Assembly (NCBI RefSeq): GCF_034059295.1
Contig: NZ_CP139141.1
Location: 5,253,001-5,317,000, forward strand
Direction of reading: 5' to 3'
DNA: 64,000 nt
Source: Pseudomonas sp. HR96
GTDB taxonomy: Bacteria > Pseudomonadota > Gammaproteobacteria > Pseudomonadales > Pseudomonadaceae
Shown here piece by piece: positions 50,165-61,516 of the stretch. The position numbers and the translations under genes are program-made. The stretch's first letter is position 1. Every line of letters starts with the position of its first letter. A model generated the notes under the pieces. The model saw only the letters and a program-made list of their open reading frames with translations. It was not told where the DNA came from and did no database searches.

Positions 50165-50192
50165 CTGACAGGACACGGGGTATCGCTACCCT
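50165..50192 (+). promoter_or_regulatory. Candidate aceEF promoter
   Basis: CTGACA (50165-50170), 16 bases, TACCCT (50187-50192) is a passable sigma-70 pair. Transcription would begin close to 50199, the centre of the first palindrome, so a repressor there would block it. Several other weak choices exist in this 408-base region. Confidence 0.3.
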
Positions 50193-50206
50193 GTAGTTTT
50201 ACTACT
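50192..50206 (+). promoter_or_regulatory. Palindromic operator 1, aceEF leader
   Basis: TGTAGTTTTACTACT, a 6-3-6 palindrome with one end mismatch. It matches the perfect copy at 50244-50258 and is 52 bases away centre to centre, about five helical turns. The pattern TGTAGT-N3-ACTACA is close to the TGTAAT-N3-ATTACA motif described for the RpiR-family regulator HexR, but the regulator is not proven. Confidence 0.7.
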
Positions 50207-50243
50207 GCTGCCATCAAGCAGGAATATGAAATGGCCATCGATT

Positions 50244-50258
50244 TGTAGTAAAACTACA
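50244..50258 (+). promoter_or_regulatory. Palindromic operator 2, aceEF leader
   Basis: TGTAGTAAAACTACA, a perfect 15-base palindrome 124 bases before the aceE start. Together with operator 1 it suggests binding of a dimeric repressor on the same helix face, possibly with a loop. Confidence 0.75.
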
Positions 50259-50381
50259 CGCCGTCAGAACGGCTCGACCTGAGCCAACCCCGGCAATCCA
50301 AGAATTCAATATCGTCTGCCCACAAGGCCAGTCGCAAACTCAGGCTTCGATTCTGGAAGCCTTTCCGCCCTGGAGCAAGCC

Positions 50382-53027
<2,646 letters not shown>

Positions 53028-53038
53028 GGAGAACTTTC

Positions 53039-54997
53039 GTGAGCGAACTCATTCGCGTACCTGACATCGGCAGCGGTGAAGGTGAAGTCATTGAATTGCT
53101 GGTCAAGGTCGGCGATCGCATCGAAGCCGAGCAGAGCCTGCTGACGCTCGAATCGGACAAGGCCAGCATGGAAGTGCCGGCCCCCAAGGCGGGCGTGATC
53201 AAGAGCATCAAGGTCAAGCTGGGCGATCGCCTGAAAGAAGGCGACGAACTGCTCGAGCTGGAAGTCGAAGGTGCCACCGAGGCGGCGCCGAAGGCCGAGC
53301 CAGCGGCAGCGCCGAAGATCGAAGAGAAAGCTGCCGCAGCGCCTGCTCCGGCAGCCGCTCCAGCCGCCGCCGCTTCGAGCCAGGACATCCACGTACCGGA
53401 CATCGGCTCGTCGGGCAAGGCCCAGATCATCGAGATCTCGGTCAAGGTCGGCGACAGCGTCGAGGCCGACCAATCCCTGATCACCCTGGAGTCGGACAAG
53501 GCCAGCATGGAGATTCCCTCTCCTGCAGCCGGCGTGGTCGAAAGCATCAGCGTCAAGCTCAACGACGAAGTCGGCACCGGCGACCTGATCCTCAAGCTCA
53601 AGGTGCAAGGCGCAGCCCCGGCTGCCCCTGCCCAGGCCGCCGCTCCGGCAGCTGCACCCGCAGCCGCTCCAGCAGCCGCCGCGCCGGCCGCGGCCGCGGC
53701 CCCGGCAGCCGACAGCGTGCAGGACATCCATGTGCCGGACATCGGATCGGCTGGCAAGGCCAAGATCATCGAAGTGATGGTCAAGGCCGGCGACAGCGTC
53801 GAAGCCGACCAGTCGCTGATCACCCTGGAATCGGACAAGGCCAGCATGGAGATCCCGTCTCCTGCTGCCGGCGTGGTCGAGAGTGTGAGCATCAAGCTGG
53901 ACGACGAAGTCGGTACCGGCGACCTGATCCTCAAGCTCAAGGTCAAGGGCGCGGCACCTGCCGCCGCGCCAGCTCCAGCAGCGGCCGCAGCTGCTCCGGC
54001 GCAAGCCGCAGCGGCTCCGGCTGCCGCCCTGGCCAAGGAGCAGGCGCCTGCTGCTGCTCCCTCCGCCGCGTCCGGCGCCAAGGTGCATGCTGGCCCGGCC
54101 GTGCGCCAGCTGGCCCGCGAGTTTGGTGTAGAGCTGAGCGCCGTCGGCGCCAGCGGCCCGCACGGTCGTATCCTCAAGGAAGACGTGCAGGCCTACGTCA
54201 AGGCCATGATGAACAAGGCCAAGGAAGCGCCCGCTGCCGCCGCTGGCGCAACCGGTGGGGCTGGCATCCCGCCGATCCCGGTCGTCGATTTCAGCCGTTT
54301 CGGTGAAATCGAAGAAGTTCCGATGACCCGCCTGATGCAGGTCGGTGCTGCCAACCTGCACCGCAGCTGGCTCAACGTGCCCCACGTGACCCAGTTCGAC
54401 CAGGCCGACATCACCGAGCTGGAAGCTTTCCGCGTCGCGCAGAAGGCCGTGGCCGAGAAAGCCGGGGTCAAGCTGACCGTGTTGCCGCTGCTGCTCAAGG
54501 CCTGCGCCCACCTGCTCAAGGAACTGCCGGACTTCAACAGCTCACTGGCACCTAGCGGCAAGGCGATCATCCGCAAGAAGTACGTCAACGTCGGCTTCGC
54601 CGTGGACACCCCGGATGGCCTGCTGGTACCTGTGATCAAGAACGTCGACCAGAAGAGCCTGCTGCAACTGGCTGCCGAAGCCGCTGCCCTGGCGGAAAAA
54701 GCGCGCACCAAGAAGCTCTCGTCCGACGAGATGCAAGGCGCCTGCTTCACCATCTCCAGCCTCGGGCACATTGGCGGCACCGGCTTCACGCCGATCGTCA
54801 ACGCGCCGGAAGTGGCGATCCTCGGCGTGTCCAAGGCCACCATCCAGCCGGTCTGGGACGGCAAGGCCTTCCAGCCCAAGCTGATGCTGCCGCTGTCGCT
54901 GTCCTATGATCACCGCGTGATCAACGGCGCCGCCGCCGCGCGCTTCACCAAGCGCCTGAGTGACCTGCTGGGTGACATCCGCACCCTGCTGCTGTAA
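53039..54997 (+). CDS. aceF: Dihydrolipoamide acetyltransferase, three lipoyl domains
   Basis: E2 core of pyruvate dehydrogenase. 652 residues: lipoyl domains with lipoyl-lysines at 41, 154 and 267 (each in ESDKASME), Ala/Pro linkers, an E1/E3-binding domain (about 348-388, VHAGPAVRQLAREFG) and the catalytic domain with SYDHRVING (His near 625). Domains 2 and 3 are nearly identical, so one arose by recent duplication. P. aeruginosa AceF, as I recall, has two; Azotobacter has three. GTG start with GAGGAG upstream. Confidence 0.96.
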   Translation: MSELIRVPDIGSGEGEVIELLVKVGDRIEAEQSLLTLESDKASMEVPAPKAGVIKSIKVKLGDRLKEGDELLELEVEGATEAAPKAEPAAAPKIEEKAAAAPAPAAAPAAAASSQDIHVPDIGSSGKAQIIEISVKVGDSVEADQSLITLESDKASMEIPSPAAGVVESISVKLNDEVGTGDLILKLKVQGAAPAAPAQAAAPAAAPAAAPAAAAPAAAAAPAADSVQDIHVPDIGSAGKAKIIEVMVKAGDSVEADQSLITLESDKASMEIPSPAAGVVESVSIKLDDEVGTGDLILKLKVKGAAPAAAPAPAAAAAAPAQAAAAPAAALAKEQAPAAAPSAASGAKVHAGPAVRQLAREFGVELSAVGASGPHGRILKEDVQAYVKAMMNKAKEAPAAAAGATGGAGIPPIPVVDFSRFGEIEEVPMTRLMQVGAANLHRSWLNVPHVTQFDQADITELEAFRVAQKAVAEKAGVKLTVLPLLLKACAHLLKELPDFNSSLAPSGKAIIRKKYVNVGFAVDTPDGLLVPVIKNVDQKSLLQLAAEAAALAEKARTKKLSSDEMQGACFTISSLGHIGGTGFTPIVNAPEVAILGVSKATIQPVWDGKAFQPKLMLPLSLSYDHRVINGAAAARFTKRLSDLLGDIRTLLL

Positions 54998-55002
54998 CCC
55001 TC

Positions 55003-55026
55003 GGCCCCGGCATCCGTGCCGGGGCC
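55003..55026 (+). terminator. GC hairpin after aceF
   Basis: Perfect 10-base arms GGCCCCGGCA and TGCCGGGGCC with a TCCG loop, five bases after the aceF stop. No T-run follows, so it more likely protects the mRNA 3' end or aids the real terminator just downstream. Confidence 0.6.
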
Positions 55027-55056
55027 ACGTAATGCGTCGGGAGTCACGCCCGAATC

Positions 55057-55081
55057 AGCCTCGCGCAAGCGGGGCTTTTTT
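55057..55081 (+). terminator. Rho-independent terminator of aceEF
   Basis: AGCCTCGC, GCAA tetraloop, GCGGGGCT, then TTTTTT. An 8-base stem with one G-T pair and a T-run: a textbook intrinsic terminator 60 bases past the aceF stop. Confidence 0.92.
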
Positions 55082-55199
55082 ATGCCTGGGATTGCCGCTC
55101 TGGCCTGGCGAATGTGGTGATATGCGTTCGAGCTATGTCGCGCAAGCCCCGGCCAGTCTTGGAAAAACGCCACTAAATTGGGCGCTTTCGCACAGAAAC

Positions 55200-55226
55200 T
55201 GAAGATTTTCCGGAAATCGCCGATAA
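55200..55226 (+). promoter_or_regulatory. FliA (sigma-28) type promoter for the dipA-like gene
   Basis: TGAAGATT, exactly 11 bases, then a perfect GCCGATAA. Against the consensus TAAAGTTT-N11-GCCGATAA the -35 matches 6 of 8 and the -10 8 of 8. The predicted leader is about 115 bases. It is the only obvious signal in the gap between the aceF terminator and this gene. Confidence 0.72.
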
Positions 55227-55346
55227 CATAGAGGCAAGGCGCCACTGTATCGCTTGTCAGCCCGTCGCGCTTGATGCAACCTTACCGCAAGCGCCCGCTC
55301 CGTCCGTCGAACATGGGCGAACAGCACTCCCTTAAGTGAGCTCCCC

Positions 55347-58037
55347 ATGAAAAGCCAACCGGATGCCGCCAGCCGTATGGTGGCCGAGGTCGTGACGCAG
55401 TTACCGGTGCCCTCGCGGCTCGGTATGCTTCGTTTCGAGCGGCTGAACGAGGCGAACTGGGCGCTGCTGTTCCTCGACCCCAACTGCGAACGGCATTTCG
55501 GCCTGGCTGCCTCCGAGCTGTGCTCGCTGATCGGCTCGCCCTACGCCAGCCTGATGGAGCCCGAGGCGCGCTACCAGTTGCACGACTCCATCCAGCAGCA
55601 GCTGGCCGAAGGCGCCAACTATCGCATCCGCTACACCCTGCACACCGCGCAAGGGCCACAGCATCTGCTGGAAATCGGCGAACCCTACAAGCAGCACAAC
55701 CGCCAGTTGCTGCGCGGCTACCTGCTGGTGGACGACCCCCAGGTCAGCGGCGCCAGCCCGGCGGCCCTCGACCTGGAAACCCAGAACAACCGCCTGCAGG
55801 CCGCGCTGGACCTGAACCAGTTAGCCCAGCAGGAGCAATTGCAGCACCTGGAACGGGTGCGCGCGCAGCAGGCATTGATCCTGCGCCTGGCGCGCCAGCG
55901 CTACCAGACCAACAACCCGCTGCTCGAAGCGGCCGAGCTGATCACCCGCAGCGCCTGCGAAATCTATTCCATCGACTGCGCCAGCCTGTGGAACCTCGAA
56001 GGCCAGCAGCTGCTGCCGATCACCGCGTTCTACCGTGCCGAGTCGGCCCATCGCCAAGTGGCGTCGATCGACGCCGGGCTCTACCCCAATTACCTGGAAG
56101 CCCTGCACACCAGTCGGGCGATCAATGTCGACGATGCCAGTGGCGACCCGCGCACCCGCGAGATGGCCGCCAGCCTGCGGGCCCGGGACATCATTGCCAT
56201 TCTCGACGCCAGCATCCGCGTCGACGGCCAGGTGGTGGGCGTGCTCTGCCTGGAGCAGCACGGCGCCTCGCGGGCCTGGCAGGCCGACGAAATCGCCTTC
56301 GCCGGCGAACTGGCCGACCAGTTCGCCCAGGTCATCAACAACCACAACCGGCGTACCGCCACCAGCGCCCTGCACCTGTTCCAGCGCGCGGTGGAGCAAA
56401 GCGCCAACGCCTTTCTGCTGGTCAACCGCGAAGGCATCGTGGAATACGTCAACCCCAGCTTCACTGCCATTACCCAGTACAACCCCGAGGAAGTCCACGG
56501 CCATCGGCTGTCCGAACTGCCGGCCCTGGAGAACCTCAGCGAACTGCTGTTCGATGCGCCCTCGAGCCTGGCCAGCAGCAACAGCTGGCAGGGCGAATTC
56601 AGGAGCCGGCGCAAGAACCTCGAACCCTACTGGGGTCAGCTGTCGATTTCCAAGGTGTTCGGTGATGATCGCGAACTGACCCACTACATCGGCATCTACG
56701 AAGATATCACCCAGAGCAAGCTGGCCCAGCAGCGCATCGAGCGCCTGGCCTACACCGACAACCTGACCAGCCTGGGCAACCGCCCGGCGTTCATCCGCAA
56801 TCTCGACGAGCGCTTCGCCCGCGACAGCGACACGCCGATCAGCCTGCTGCTGGTGGACATCGACAACTTCAAGCGGATCAACGACAGCCTTGGCCACCAG
56901 ACCGGGGACAAACTGCTGATCAGCCTGGCCCGGCGCCTGCGCAACAGCCTGAGCCCCAGCGGCAGCCTGGCGCGCTTTGCCAGCAACGAATTTGCCGTCT
57001 TGCTCGACGAAACCGACCTGGAGACCGGCCAGCAGATCGCTATTCAGGTGCTCAAGACCCTCGACAAGCCGATGTTCGTCGACAACCAGTTGATCAACGT
57101 CACCGGTTCCGTCGGCCTGGCCTGCGCGCCGCTGCATGGCCGCGACCCGCAAACCCTGATGAAGAACGCCGGCCTGGCCCTGCACAAGGCCAAGGCCAAC
57201 GGCAAGCATCAGGTGCAGGTGTTCACCGAAGCGCTCAACGCCGAGGCCAGTTACAAGCTGTTCGTGGAAAACAACCTGCGCCGCGCCCTGACCCAGAACG
57301 AACTGGAAGTGTTCTACCAGCCCAAGCTGTGCCTCAAGACCGGGCGGCTGCTGGGCATGGAGGCGCTGCTGCGCTGGAACCACCCGGAAAAAGGCATGAT
57401 CCGCCCGGACCAGTTCATCAGCGTGGCCGAAGAGACCGGCTTGATCATTCCGATCGGCAAATGGGTGGCGCGCCAGGCCTGCCGCATGAGCAAGGCGCTG
57501 AGCGCCGCCGGCCTGGGCAACCTGCAGGTGGCCATCAACCTGTCGCCCAAGCAGTTTTCCGACCCGGACCTGGTCTCGTCGCTGGAGAACATCCTCAAGG
57601 AAGAAGACCTCGACCCGCAGCTGCTGGAACTGGAGCTGACCGAAGGGCTGCTGCTGGAAGCCACCGAAGACACCCATCGCCAGCTCGATCAGCTCAAGGC
57701 CCTGGGCCTGACCCTGGCCATGGACGACTTCGGCACCGGCTACTCCTCACTCAGCTACCTGAAGAAATTCCCGATCGACATCATCAAGATCGATCGCAGC
57801 TTCATCCACGAGATCCCGGACAACCAGGACGACATGGAAATCACCTCGGCGGTGATCGCCATGGCCCACAACCTCAAGCTCAAGGTGGTTGCCGAGGGCA
57901 TCGAAACCCCGGCCCAGCTGGCGTTCCTGCGCCGCCATCGCTGCGACGTCGGCCAGGGCTACCTGTTCGACCGGCCAATCCCCAGCCAGGAACTGATCGA
58001 GCGCCTGCGCCGCTACCCGCGCGCAAGCGACGCCTGA
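55347..58037 (+). CDS. dipA: PAS-GAF-PAS-GGDEF-EAL c-di-GMP phosphodiesterase (DipA-like)
   Basis: An 896-residue cytoplasmic protein with no membrane helices. Order: PAS-like (20-130), short coiled coil, GAF (190-350), PAS (355-465), GGDEF (470-625), EAL (640-890). The cyclase motif is ASNEF near residue 545, so cyclase activity is lost. The EAL domain keeps MEALLRW (671), INLSPKQF, DDFGTGYSS (792) and IKIDRSF, so it should degrade c-di-GMP. Location between aceF and msrA matches P. aeruginosa dipA, needed for dispersal and motility. A FliA-type promoter lies upstream. Confidence 0.88.
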   Translation: MKSQPDAASRMVAEVVTQLPVPSRLGMLRFERLNEANWALLFLDPNCERHFGLAASELCSLIGSPYASLMEPEARYQLHDSIQQQLAEGANYRIRYTLHTAQGPQHLLEIGEPYKQHNRQLLRGYLLVDDPQVSGASPAALDLETQNNRLQAALDLNQLAQQEQLQHLERVRAQQALILRLARQRYQTNNPLLEAAELITRSACEIYSIDCASLWNLEGQQLLPITAFYRAESAHRQVASIDAGLYPNYLEALHTSRAINVDDASGDPRTREMAASLRARDIIAILDASIRVDGQVVGVLCLEQHGASRAWQADEIAFAGELADQFAQVINNHNRRTATSALHLFQRAVEQSANAFLLVNREGIVEYVNPSFTAITQYNPEEVHGHRLSELPALENLSELLFDAPSSLASSNSWQGEFRSRRKNLEPYWGQLSISKVFGDDRELTHYIGIYEDITQSKLAQQRIERLAYTDNLTSLGNRPAFIRNLDERFARDSDTPISLLLVDIDNFKRINDSLGHQTGDKLLISLARRLRNSLSPSGSLARFASNEFAVLLDETDLETGQQIAIQVLKTLDKPMFVDNQLINVTGSVGLACAPLHGRDPQTLMKNAGLALHKAKANGKHQVQVFTEALNAEASYKLFVENNLRRALTQNELEVFYQPKLCLKTGRLLGMEALLRWNHPEKGMIRPDQFISVAEETGLIIPIGKWVARQACRMSKALSAAGLGNLQVAINLSPKQFSDPDLVSSLENILKEEDLDPQLLELELTEGLLLEATEDTHRQLDQLKALGLTLAMDDFGTGYSSLSYLKKFPIDIIKIDRSFIHEIPDNQDDMEITSAVIAMAHNLKLKVVAEGIETPAQLAFLRRHRCDVGQGYLFDRPIPSQELIERLRRYPRASDA

Positions 58038-58094
58038 CAGCCGGGCGACTCTAGGGCAAAATGTGGCTCTTCATGCCCATTTGAGAGCTTTCTC

Positions 58095-58748
58095 ATGGCC
58101 CTGCGCTCGGAAATCCTAGTGAACAAAAATGTACTGCCCACCGCCGAACAGGCCTTGCCTGGTCGCGAAACCGCCATGTCCGTGCCCGACCAGCACTTCG
58201 TCAACGGCCAGCCACTGACCGGCCCCTTCCCCGAGGGCCTCGAGCAGGCCATCTTCGGCCTGGGCTGCTTCTGGGGCGCCGAACGACGGCTGTGGCAGCA
58301 ACCTGGCGTCTACACCACGGCGGTCGGCTATGCCGGCGGCTTCACCGCCAACCCCACCTACGAAGAAACCTGCTCGGGCCTGACCGGCCACAGCGAGGTC
58401 GTGCTGGTGGTGTTCGACCCGCAGCAGACCTCCTACGACGCGCTGCTGAAGGTGTTCTGGGAAGCCCACAACCCGACCCAGGGCATGCGCCAGGGCGGCG
58501 ACATCGGCACCCAGTATCGTTCGGTGATCTACTGCACCAGCGAAGCGCAACTGCATGCCGCACTGGCCAGCCAGGAAGTGTTCCAGGCCGAACTGAACAA
58601 GGCCGGCCTGGGCTCGATCACCACCGAGATTCAGCTGGCCCCGACCTTCTACTATGCCGAGGCATACCATCAGCAGTACCTGGCGAAGAACCCTCAGGGT
58701 TATTGCGGCCTGGGTGGGACGGGGGTTTGCCTGCCTGCGAGCTTCTGA
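58095..58748 (+). CDS. msrA: Peptide methionine-S-sulfoxide reductase A
   Basis: Repairs oxidised methionine (S-epimer). 217 residues. Active-site GCFWG with Cys58; recycling cysteines are in [13 protein letters not shown] at the C-terminus. Long N-terminal extension as in E. coli-type MsrA. ATG at 58095 follows GAGAGCTTTCTC. Ends 15 bases before the convergent rlmJ. Confidence 0.96.
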   Translation: MALRSEILVNKNVLPTAEQALPGRETAMSVPDQHFVNGQPLTGPFPEGLEQAIFGLGCFWGAERRLWQQPGVYTTAVGYAGGFTANPTYEETCSGLTGHSEVVLVVFDPQQTSYDALLKVFWEAHNPTQGMRQGGDIGTQYRSVIYCTSEAQLHAALASQEVFQAELNKAGLGSITTEIQLAPTFYYAEAYHQQYLAKNPQGYCGLGGTGVCLPASF

Positions 58749-58763
58749 TCCCGCGCCCCCTGC

Positions 58764-59603
58764 TCAGGCCTCGGCGATCAACCAGTCCAATGTCCAGCCA
58801 CCGCGAGTCTGGCCCAGCAGCTGGGCCAGCCATGGCAGCAGCTCGCGCAGCTCATCTTCCAGCCCCCACGGCGGGTTGGCGATGGCCAGGCCGGAGCCGT
58901 TCAGCGAGGCGGGGGTATCCACCGGGTGCACCAGCAGCTCCACGCGCAACAGCTTGGGCGCGCCGCTGCCGGCCAGGTCCTGGTAGAAGCGCCGCAGCGC
59001 ACGGGGGTCCTTGATCGGGTACCAGATGGCGACCACGGTCTGGCGCATGCGCCCGATCGCTTCCTTCAAGGCCTTGGCGCAACGCTGCAGCTCGTCGAGC
59101 TGCTCGAACGGCGGGTCGATCAGCATCAGTGCGCGCTTCTCCGGCACCGGCAGCAGAGCACGCGGCACATGCCAGCCCTCGCCCAGGTGCACGGCGACGC
59201 GCGGATCCTTCTTCATGTTGTCCTTGAGCATCTGGCCATCCTGGGGATGCTTTTCGTTGAGCAGCACCCGGTCCTGCTGGCGCATCAGGCGCCGCGACAG
59301 CTCCGGCGAGCCCGGGTAGTAGCGCAGCTCGCCGTCCGGGTTCATGCGGTTCAACACCCGCAGGTAATCATCTACCAGCGCAGGCCGCTCACTGGCCTCC
59401 CAGAGCCGGGCGACCCCTTGCAACCACTCACCGGTGCGGCTCGCCTGGTCGCCACGCAAGTCGTAGAGCCCGAGGCCCGCGTGGGTGTCGAGATAGGCGA
59501 AGGGCTGCTCCTTGCGCGACATCAGCGCAATCAGACGGGTCAGGACGATATGTTTGAACACGTCGGCATGGTTGCCGGCATGGAAGGCGTGACGATAGTT
59601 CAT
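58764..59603 (-). CDS. rlmJ: 23S rRNA m6A2030 methyltransferase
   Basis: A SAM-dependent rRNA methyltransferase, 279 residues. Starts MNYRHAFHAGNHADVFKH, the RlmJ signature; DTHAGLGLYDL is the SAM region and DPPF at 163-166 the catalytic motif. ATG at 59603 has AGGAG upstream, excluding a longer form. Confidence 0.94.
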   Translation of the reverse strand: MNYRHAFHAGNHADVFKHIVLTRLIALMSRKEQPFAYLDTHAGLGLYDLRGDQASRTGEWLQGVARLWEASERPALVDDYLRVLNRMNPDGELRYYPGSPELSRRLMRQQDRVLLNEKHPQDGQMLKDNMKKDPRVAVHLGEGWHVPRALLPVPEKRALMLIDPPFEQLDELQRCAKALKEAIGRMRQTVVAIWYPIKDPRALRRFYQDLAGSGAPKLLRVELLVHPVDTPASLNGSGLAIANPPWGLEDELRELLPWLAQLLGQTRGGWTLDWLIAEA

Positions 59604-59677
59604 GGCAACTCCTGCAAGGCCCGGGAGTTTACCTTGCCCCGAAGCGCCAGCCAAAGGCCAGCGCGTCGGAAGGCCAC

Positions 59678-61165
59678 TCAGCGCTCGGCCTGGTAGCTGA
59701 GCTCGGCCTGCTCGAAGCGGCTGAGCATGGCTGCCGAAGGGCCGCGGCCGTTACGGCTGACCGTCACGATGGCGAAGGTGGCGAAGACGAAGCCGGGGAT
59801 GATTTCGTACAGACCGAAGAAGGCGAACTGCTTCCAGATCAGCACCGTCAAGGCGCCGACCAGGATACCCGTCAGGGCGCCGTCGCGGCTCATGCCCTTC
59901 CACAGCACCGACAGCAGGATCACCGGGCCGAAGGCCGCGCCAAAACCGGCCCACGCATAGCTGACCAGGCTCAGCACCCGGTTGCGAGGGTCGGAGGCGA
60001 TGGCGATGGCCACCAGCGCTACGCCCAGGACCATGATCCGCCCGACCCAGACCAGCACGGTCTGGCTGGCGGTCTTGTGCAGGAAGACCTTGTACAGGTC
60101 CTGAGTCAGGGCGCTGGAACACACCAGCAGTTGGGTACTGAGGGTGCTCATGACCGCTGCGAGAATGGCGGACAGCACCACGCCGGCGATCCAGGGGTTG
60201 AACAACAGCTTGGCCAGCTCGATGAACACCTGCTCGTGATTGCCCAGGGACTGCACCTCGACCTGCGGCACCACCGCAAAGTAGGCGACGCCGAAGAAGC
60301 CCACGGCGCAGGTGCCGACCAGGCACAGGATCATCCAGCTCATGGAAATACGCCGGGCCCTGGTGATCGACTTGACCGAGTCGGCGGCCATGAAGCGGGT
60401 CAGGATATGCGGCTGGCCGAAATAGCCAAGGCCCCAGCCCAGCAGCGAGACGATGCCGATGAAGGTGGTGTTCTTCAGCACGTCGAAATGTTCGGGTTGC
60501 ACCTCTGCGATGGCCAGCAGGCTGACATCCAGGCCACCGGTGGCAAGCACCACCATCACCGGCGTGAGAATCAGAGCGAAGATCACCAGCGTGGCCTGCA
60601 CCGTGTCGGTCCAGCTCACCGCCAGGAAGCCGCCAATGAAGGTGTAGGCGATGGTCGCTGCCGCTCCGGCCCACAGGGCGGTGCTGTAGGACATGCCAAA
60701 GGTGCCTTCGAACAGGCGTGCGCCGGCAACGATGCCCGAGGCGCAATAGATGGTGAAGAACACCAGGATGACCACCGCCGAGATCACCCGCAACACGCCG
60801 CTGTGGTCTTCGAAGCGATGGGTCAGGTAGTCCGGCAGGGTCTGGGCGTCGCCATTGTGCTCGGTCTGCACCCGCAGCCGCCCGGCCACCAGCCGCCAGT
60901 TGAGGTAGGCGCCGGCGATCAGGCCGACGGCGATCCAGCCTTCGGACAGCCCAGACAGGTACATGGCGCCCGGCAGGCCCATGAGCAGCCAGCCGCTCAT
61001 GTCCGAGGCGCCGGCCGACAGGGCGGTGACCACACTGCCCAGACGGCGGCCGCCGAGAATGTAGTCGGAAAGGTTATTGGTGGAGCGATAGGCGTACAAC
61101 CCGATCATCACCATGAGGACAAGGTAGATCACGAAGGTGACCAAGGTCGGTAAGCTGGCAGACAT
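59678..61165 (-). CDS. putP: Sodium/proline symporter
   Basis: An SSS-family transporter with about 13 helices, 495 residues, importing L-proline with Na+. Features: NNLSDYILGGRRLGS after helix 1, SAGASDMSGWLLMGLPGA (Na+/proline site) and GGFLAVSWTD. Divergent from putA; the shared region contains repeated PutA-type operators. Confidence 0.96.
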   Translation of the reverse strand: MSASLPTLVTFVIYLVLMVMIGLYAYRSTNNLSDYILGGRRLGSVVTALSAGASDMSGWLLMGLPGAMYLSGLSEGWIAVGLIAGAYLNWRLVAGRLRVQTEHNGDAQTLPDYLTHRFEDHSGVLRVISAVVILVFFTIYCASGIVAGARLFEGTFGMSYSTALWAGAAATIAYTFIGGFLAVSWTDTVQATLVIFALILTPVMVVLATGGLDVSLLAIAEVQPEHFDVLKNTTFIGIVSLLGWGLGYFGQPHILTRFMAADSVKSITRARRISMSWMILCLVGTCAVGFFGVAYFAVVPQVEVQSLGNHEQVFIELAKLLFNPWIAGVVLSAILAAVMSTLSTQLLVCSSALTQDLYKVFLHKTASQTVLVWVGRIMVLGVALVAIAIASDPRNRVLSLVSYAWAGFGAAFGPVILLSVLWKGMSRDGALTGILVGALTVLIWKQFAFFGLYEIIPGFVFATFAIVTVSRNGRGPSAAMLSRFEQAELSYQAER

Positions 61166-61206
61166 AGAAAAAGAGCCCCTGCAATATTGTTGTGACCGAT
61201 GGATAC

Positions 61207-61215
61207 GGTTGCACC
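61207..61215 (+). promoter_or_regulatory. PutA-type operator O1
   Basis: GGTTGCACC, near putP. E. coli PutA binds GTTGCA through its N-terminal ribbon-helix-helix, and the same core is here. One of four perfect copies in the put region. Confidence 0.75.
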
Positions 61216-61248
61216 AAGGCGGGGCATGCTATGAGTACGGTGGTTTAC

Positions 61249-61257
61249 GGTGCAACC
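61249..61257 (-). promoter_or_regulatory. PutA-type operator O2
   Basis: GGTGCAACC on the plus strand, the reverse complement of O1, 42 bases from it (four helical turns). A one-mismatch copy, GGTTGCCCC, follows at 61272-61280. Confidence 0.72.
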
Positions 61258-61425
61258 TGAAACAGGCCAACGGTTGCCCCGGCACATGGGGTTTCTGAGA
61301 CAAAACATTACAGAAACAAAATGGCGCAAATCTTCAGGAAATACAGGGCATCGCACCAGCAAAGAGCAGACTTTTCCTATTGCCAATACTGGAAACTACC
61401 GCACAGGAAATATTCACGAAAATAC

Positions 61426-61444
61426 GGTTGCACCTGGTTGCACC
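61426..61444 (+). promoter_or_regulatory. Tandem PutA-type operators O3 and O4
   Basis: Two GGTTGCACC copies, 61426-61434 and 61436-61444, in the same orientation with a 10-base period, about 75 bases before the putA start. They are well placed to control putA. The 351-base put gap holds no gene; the rest looks like promoter sequence. Confidence 0.78.
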
Positions 61445-61516
61445 CAACCCTTCCCAGGGATAATCTTCGCCTCAGTTGATGCCACCCGTTCGAGTGGCCT
61501 GGATGAGGATAAGAAA

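Noticed and set aside
53330..54060. Ala/Pro-rich repeats as a possible tandem repeat or CRISPR-like array
   Set aside because: They are the flexible linkers between lipoyl domains of AceF, in frame and typical of E2 proteins.
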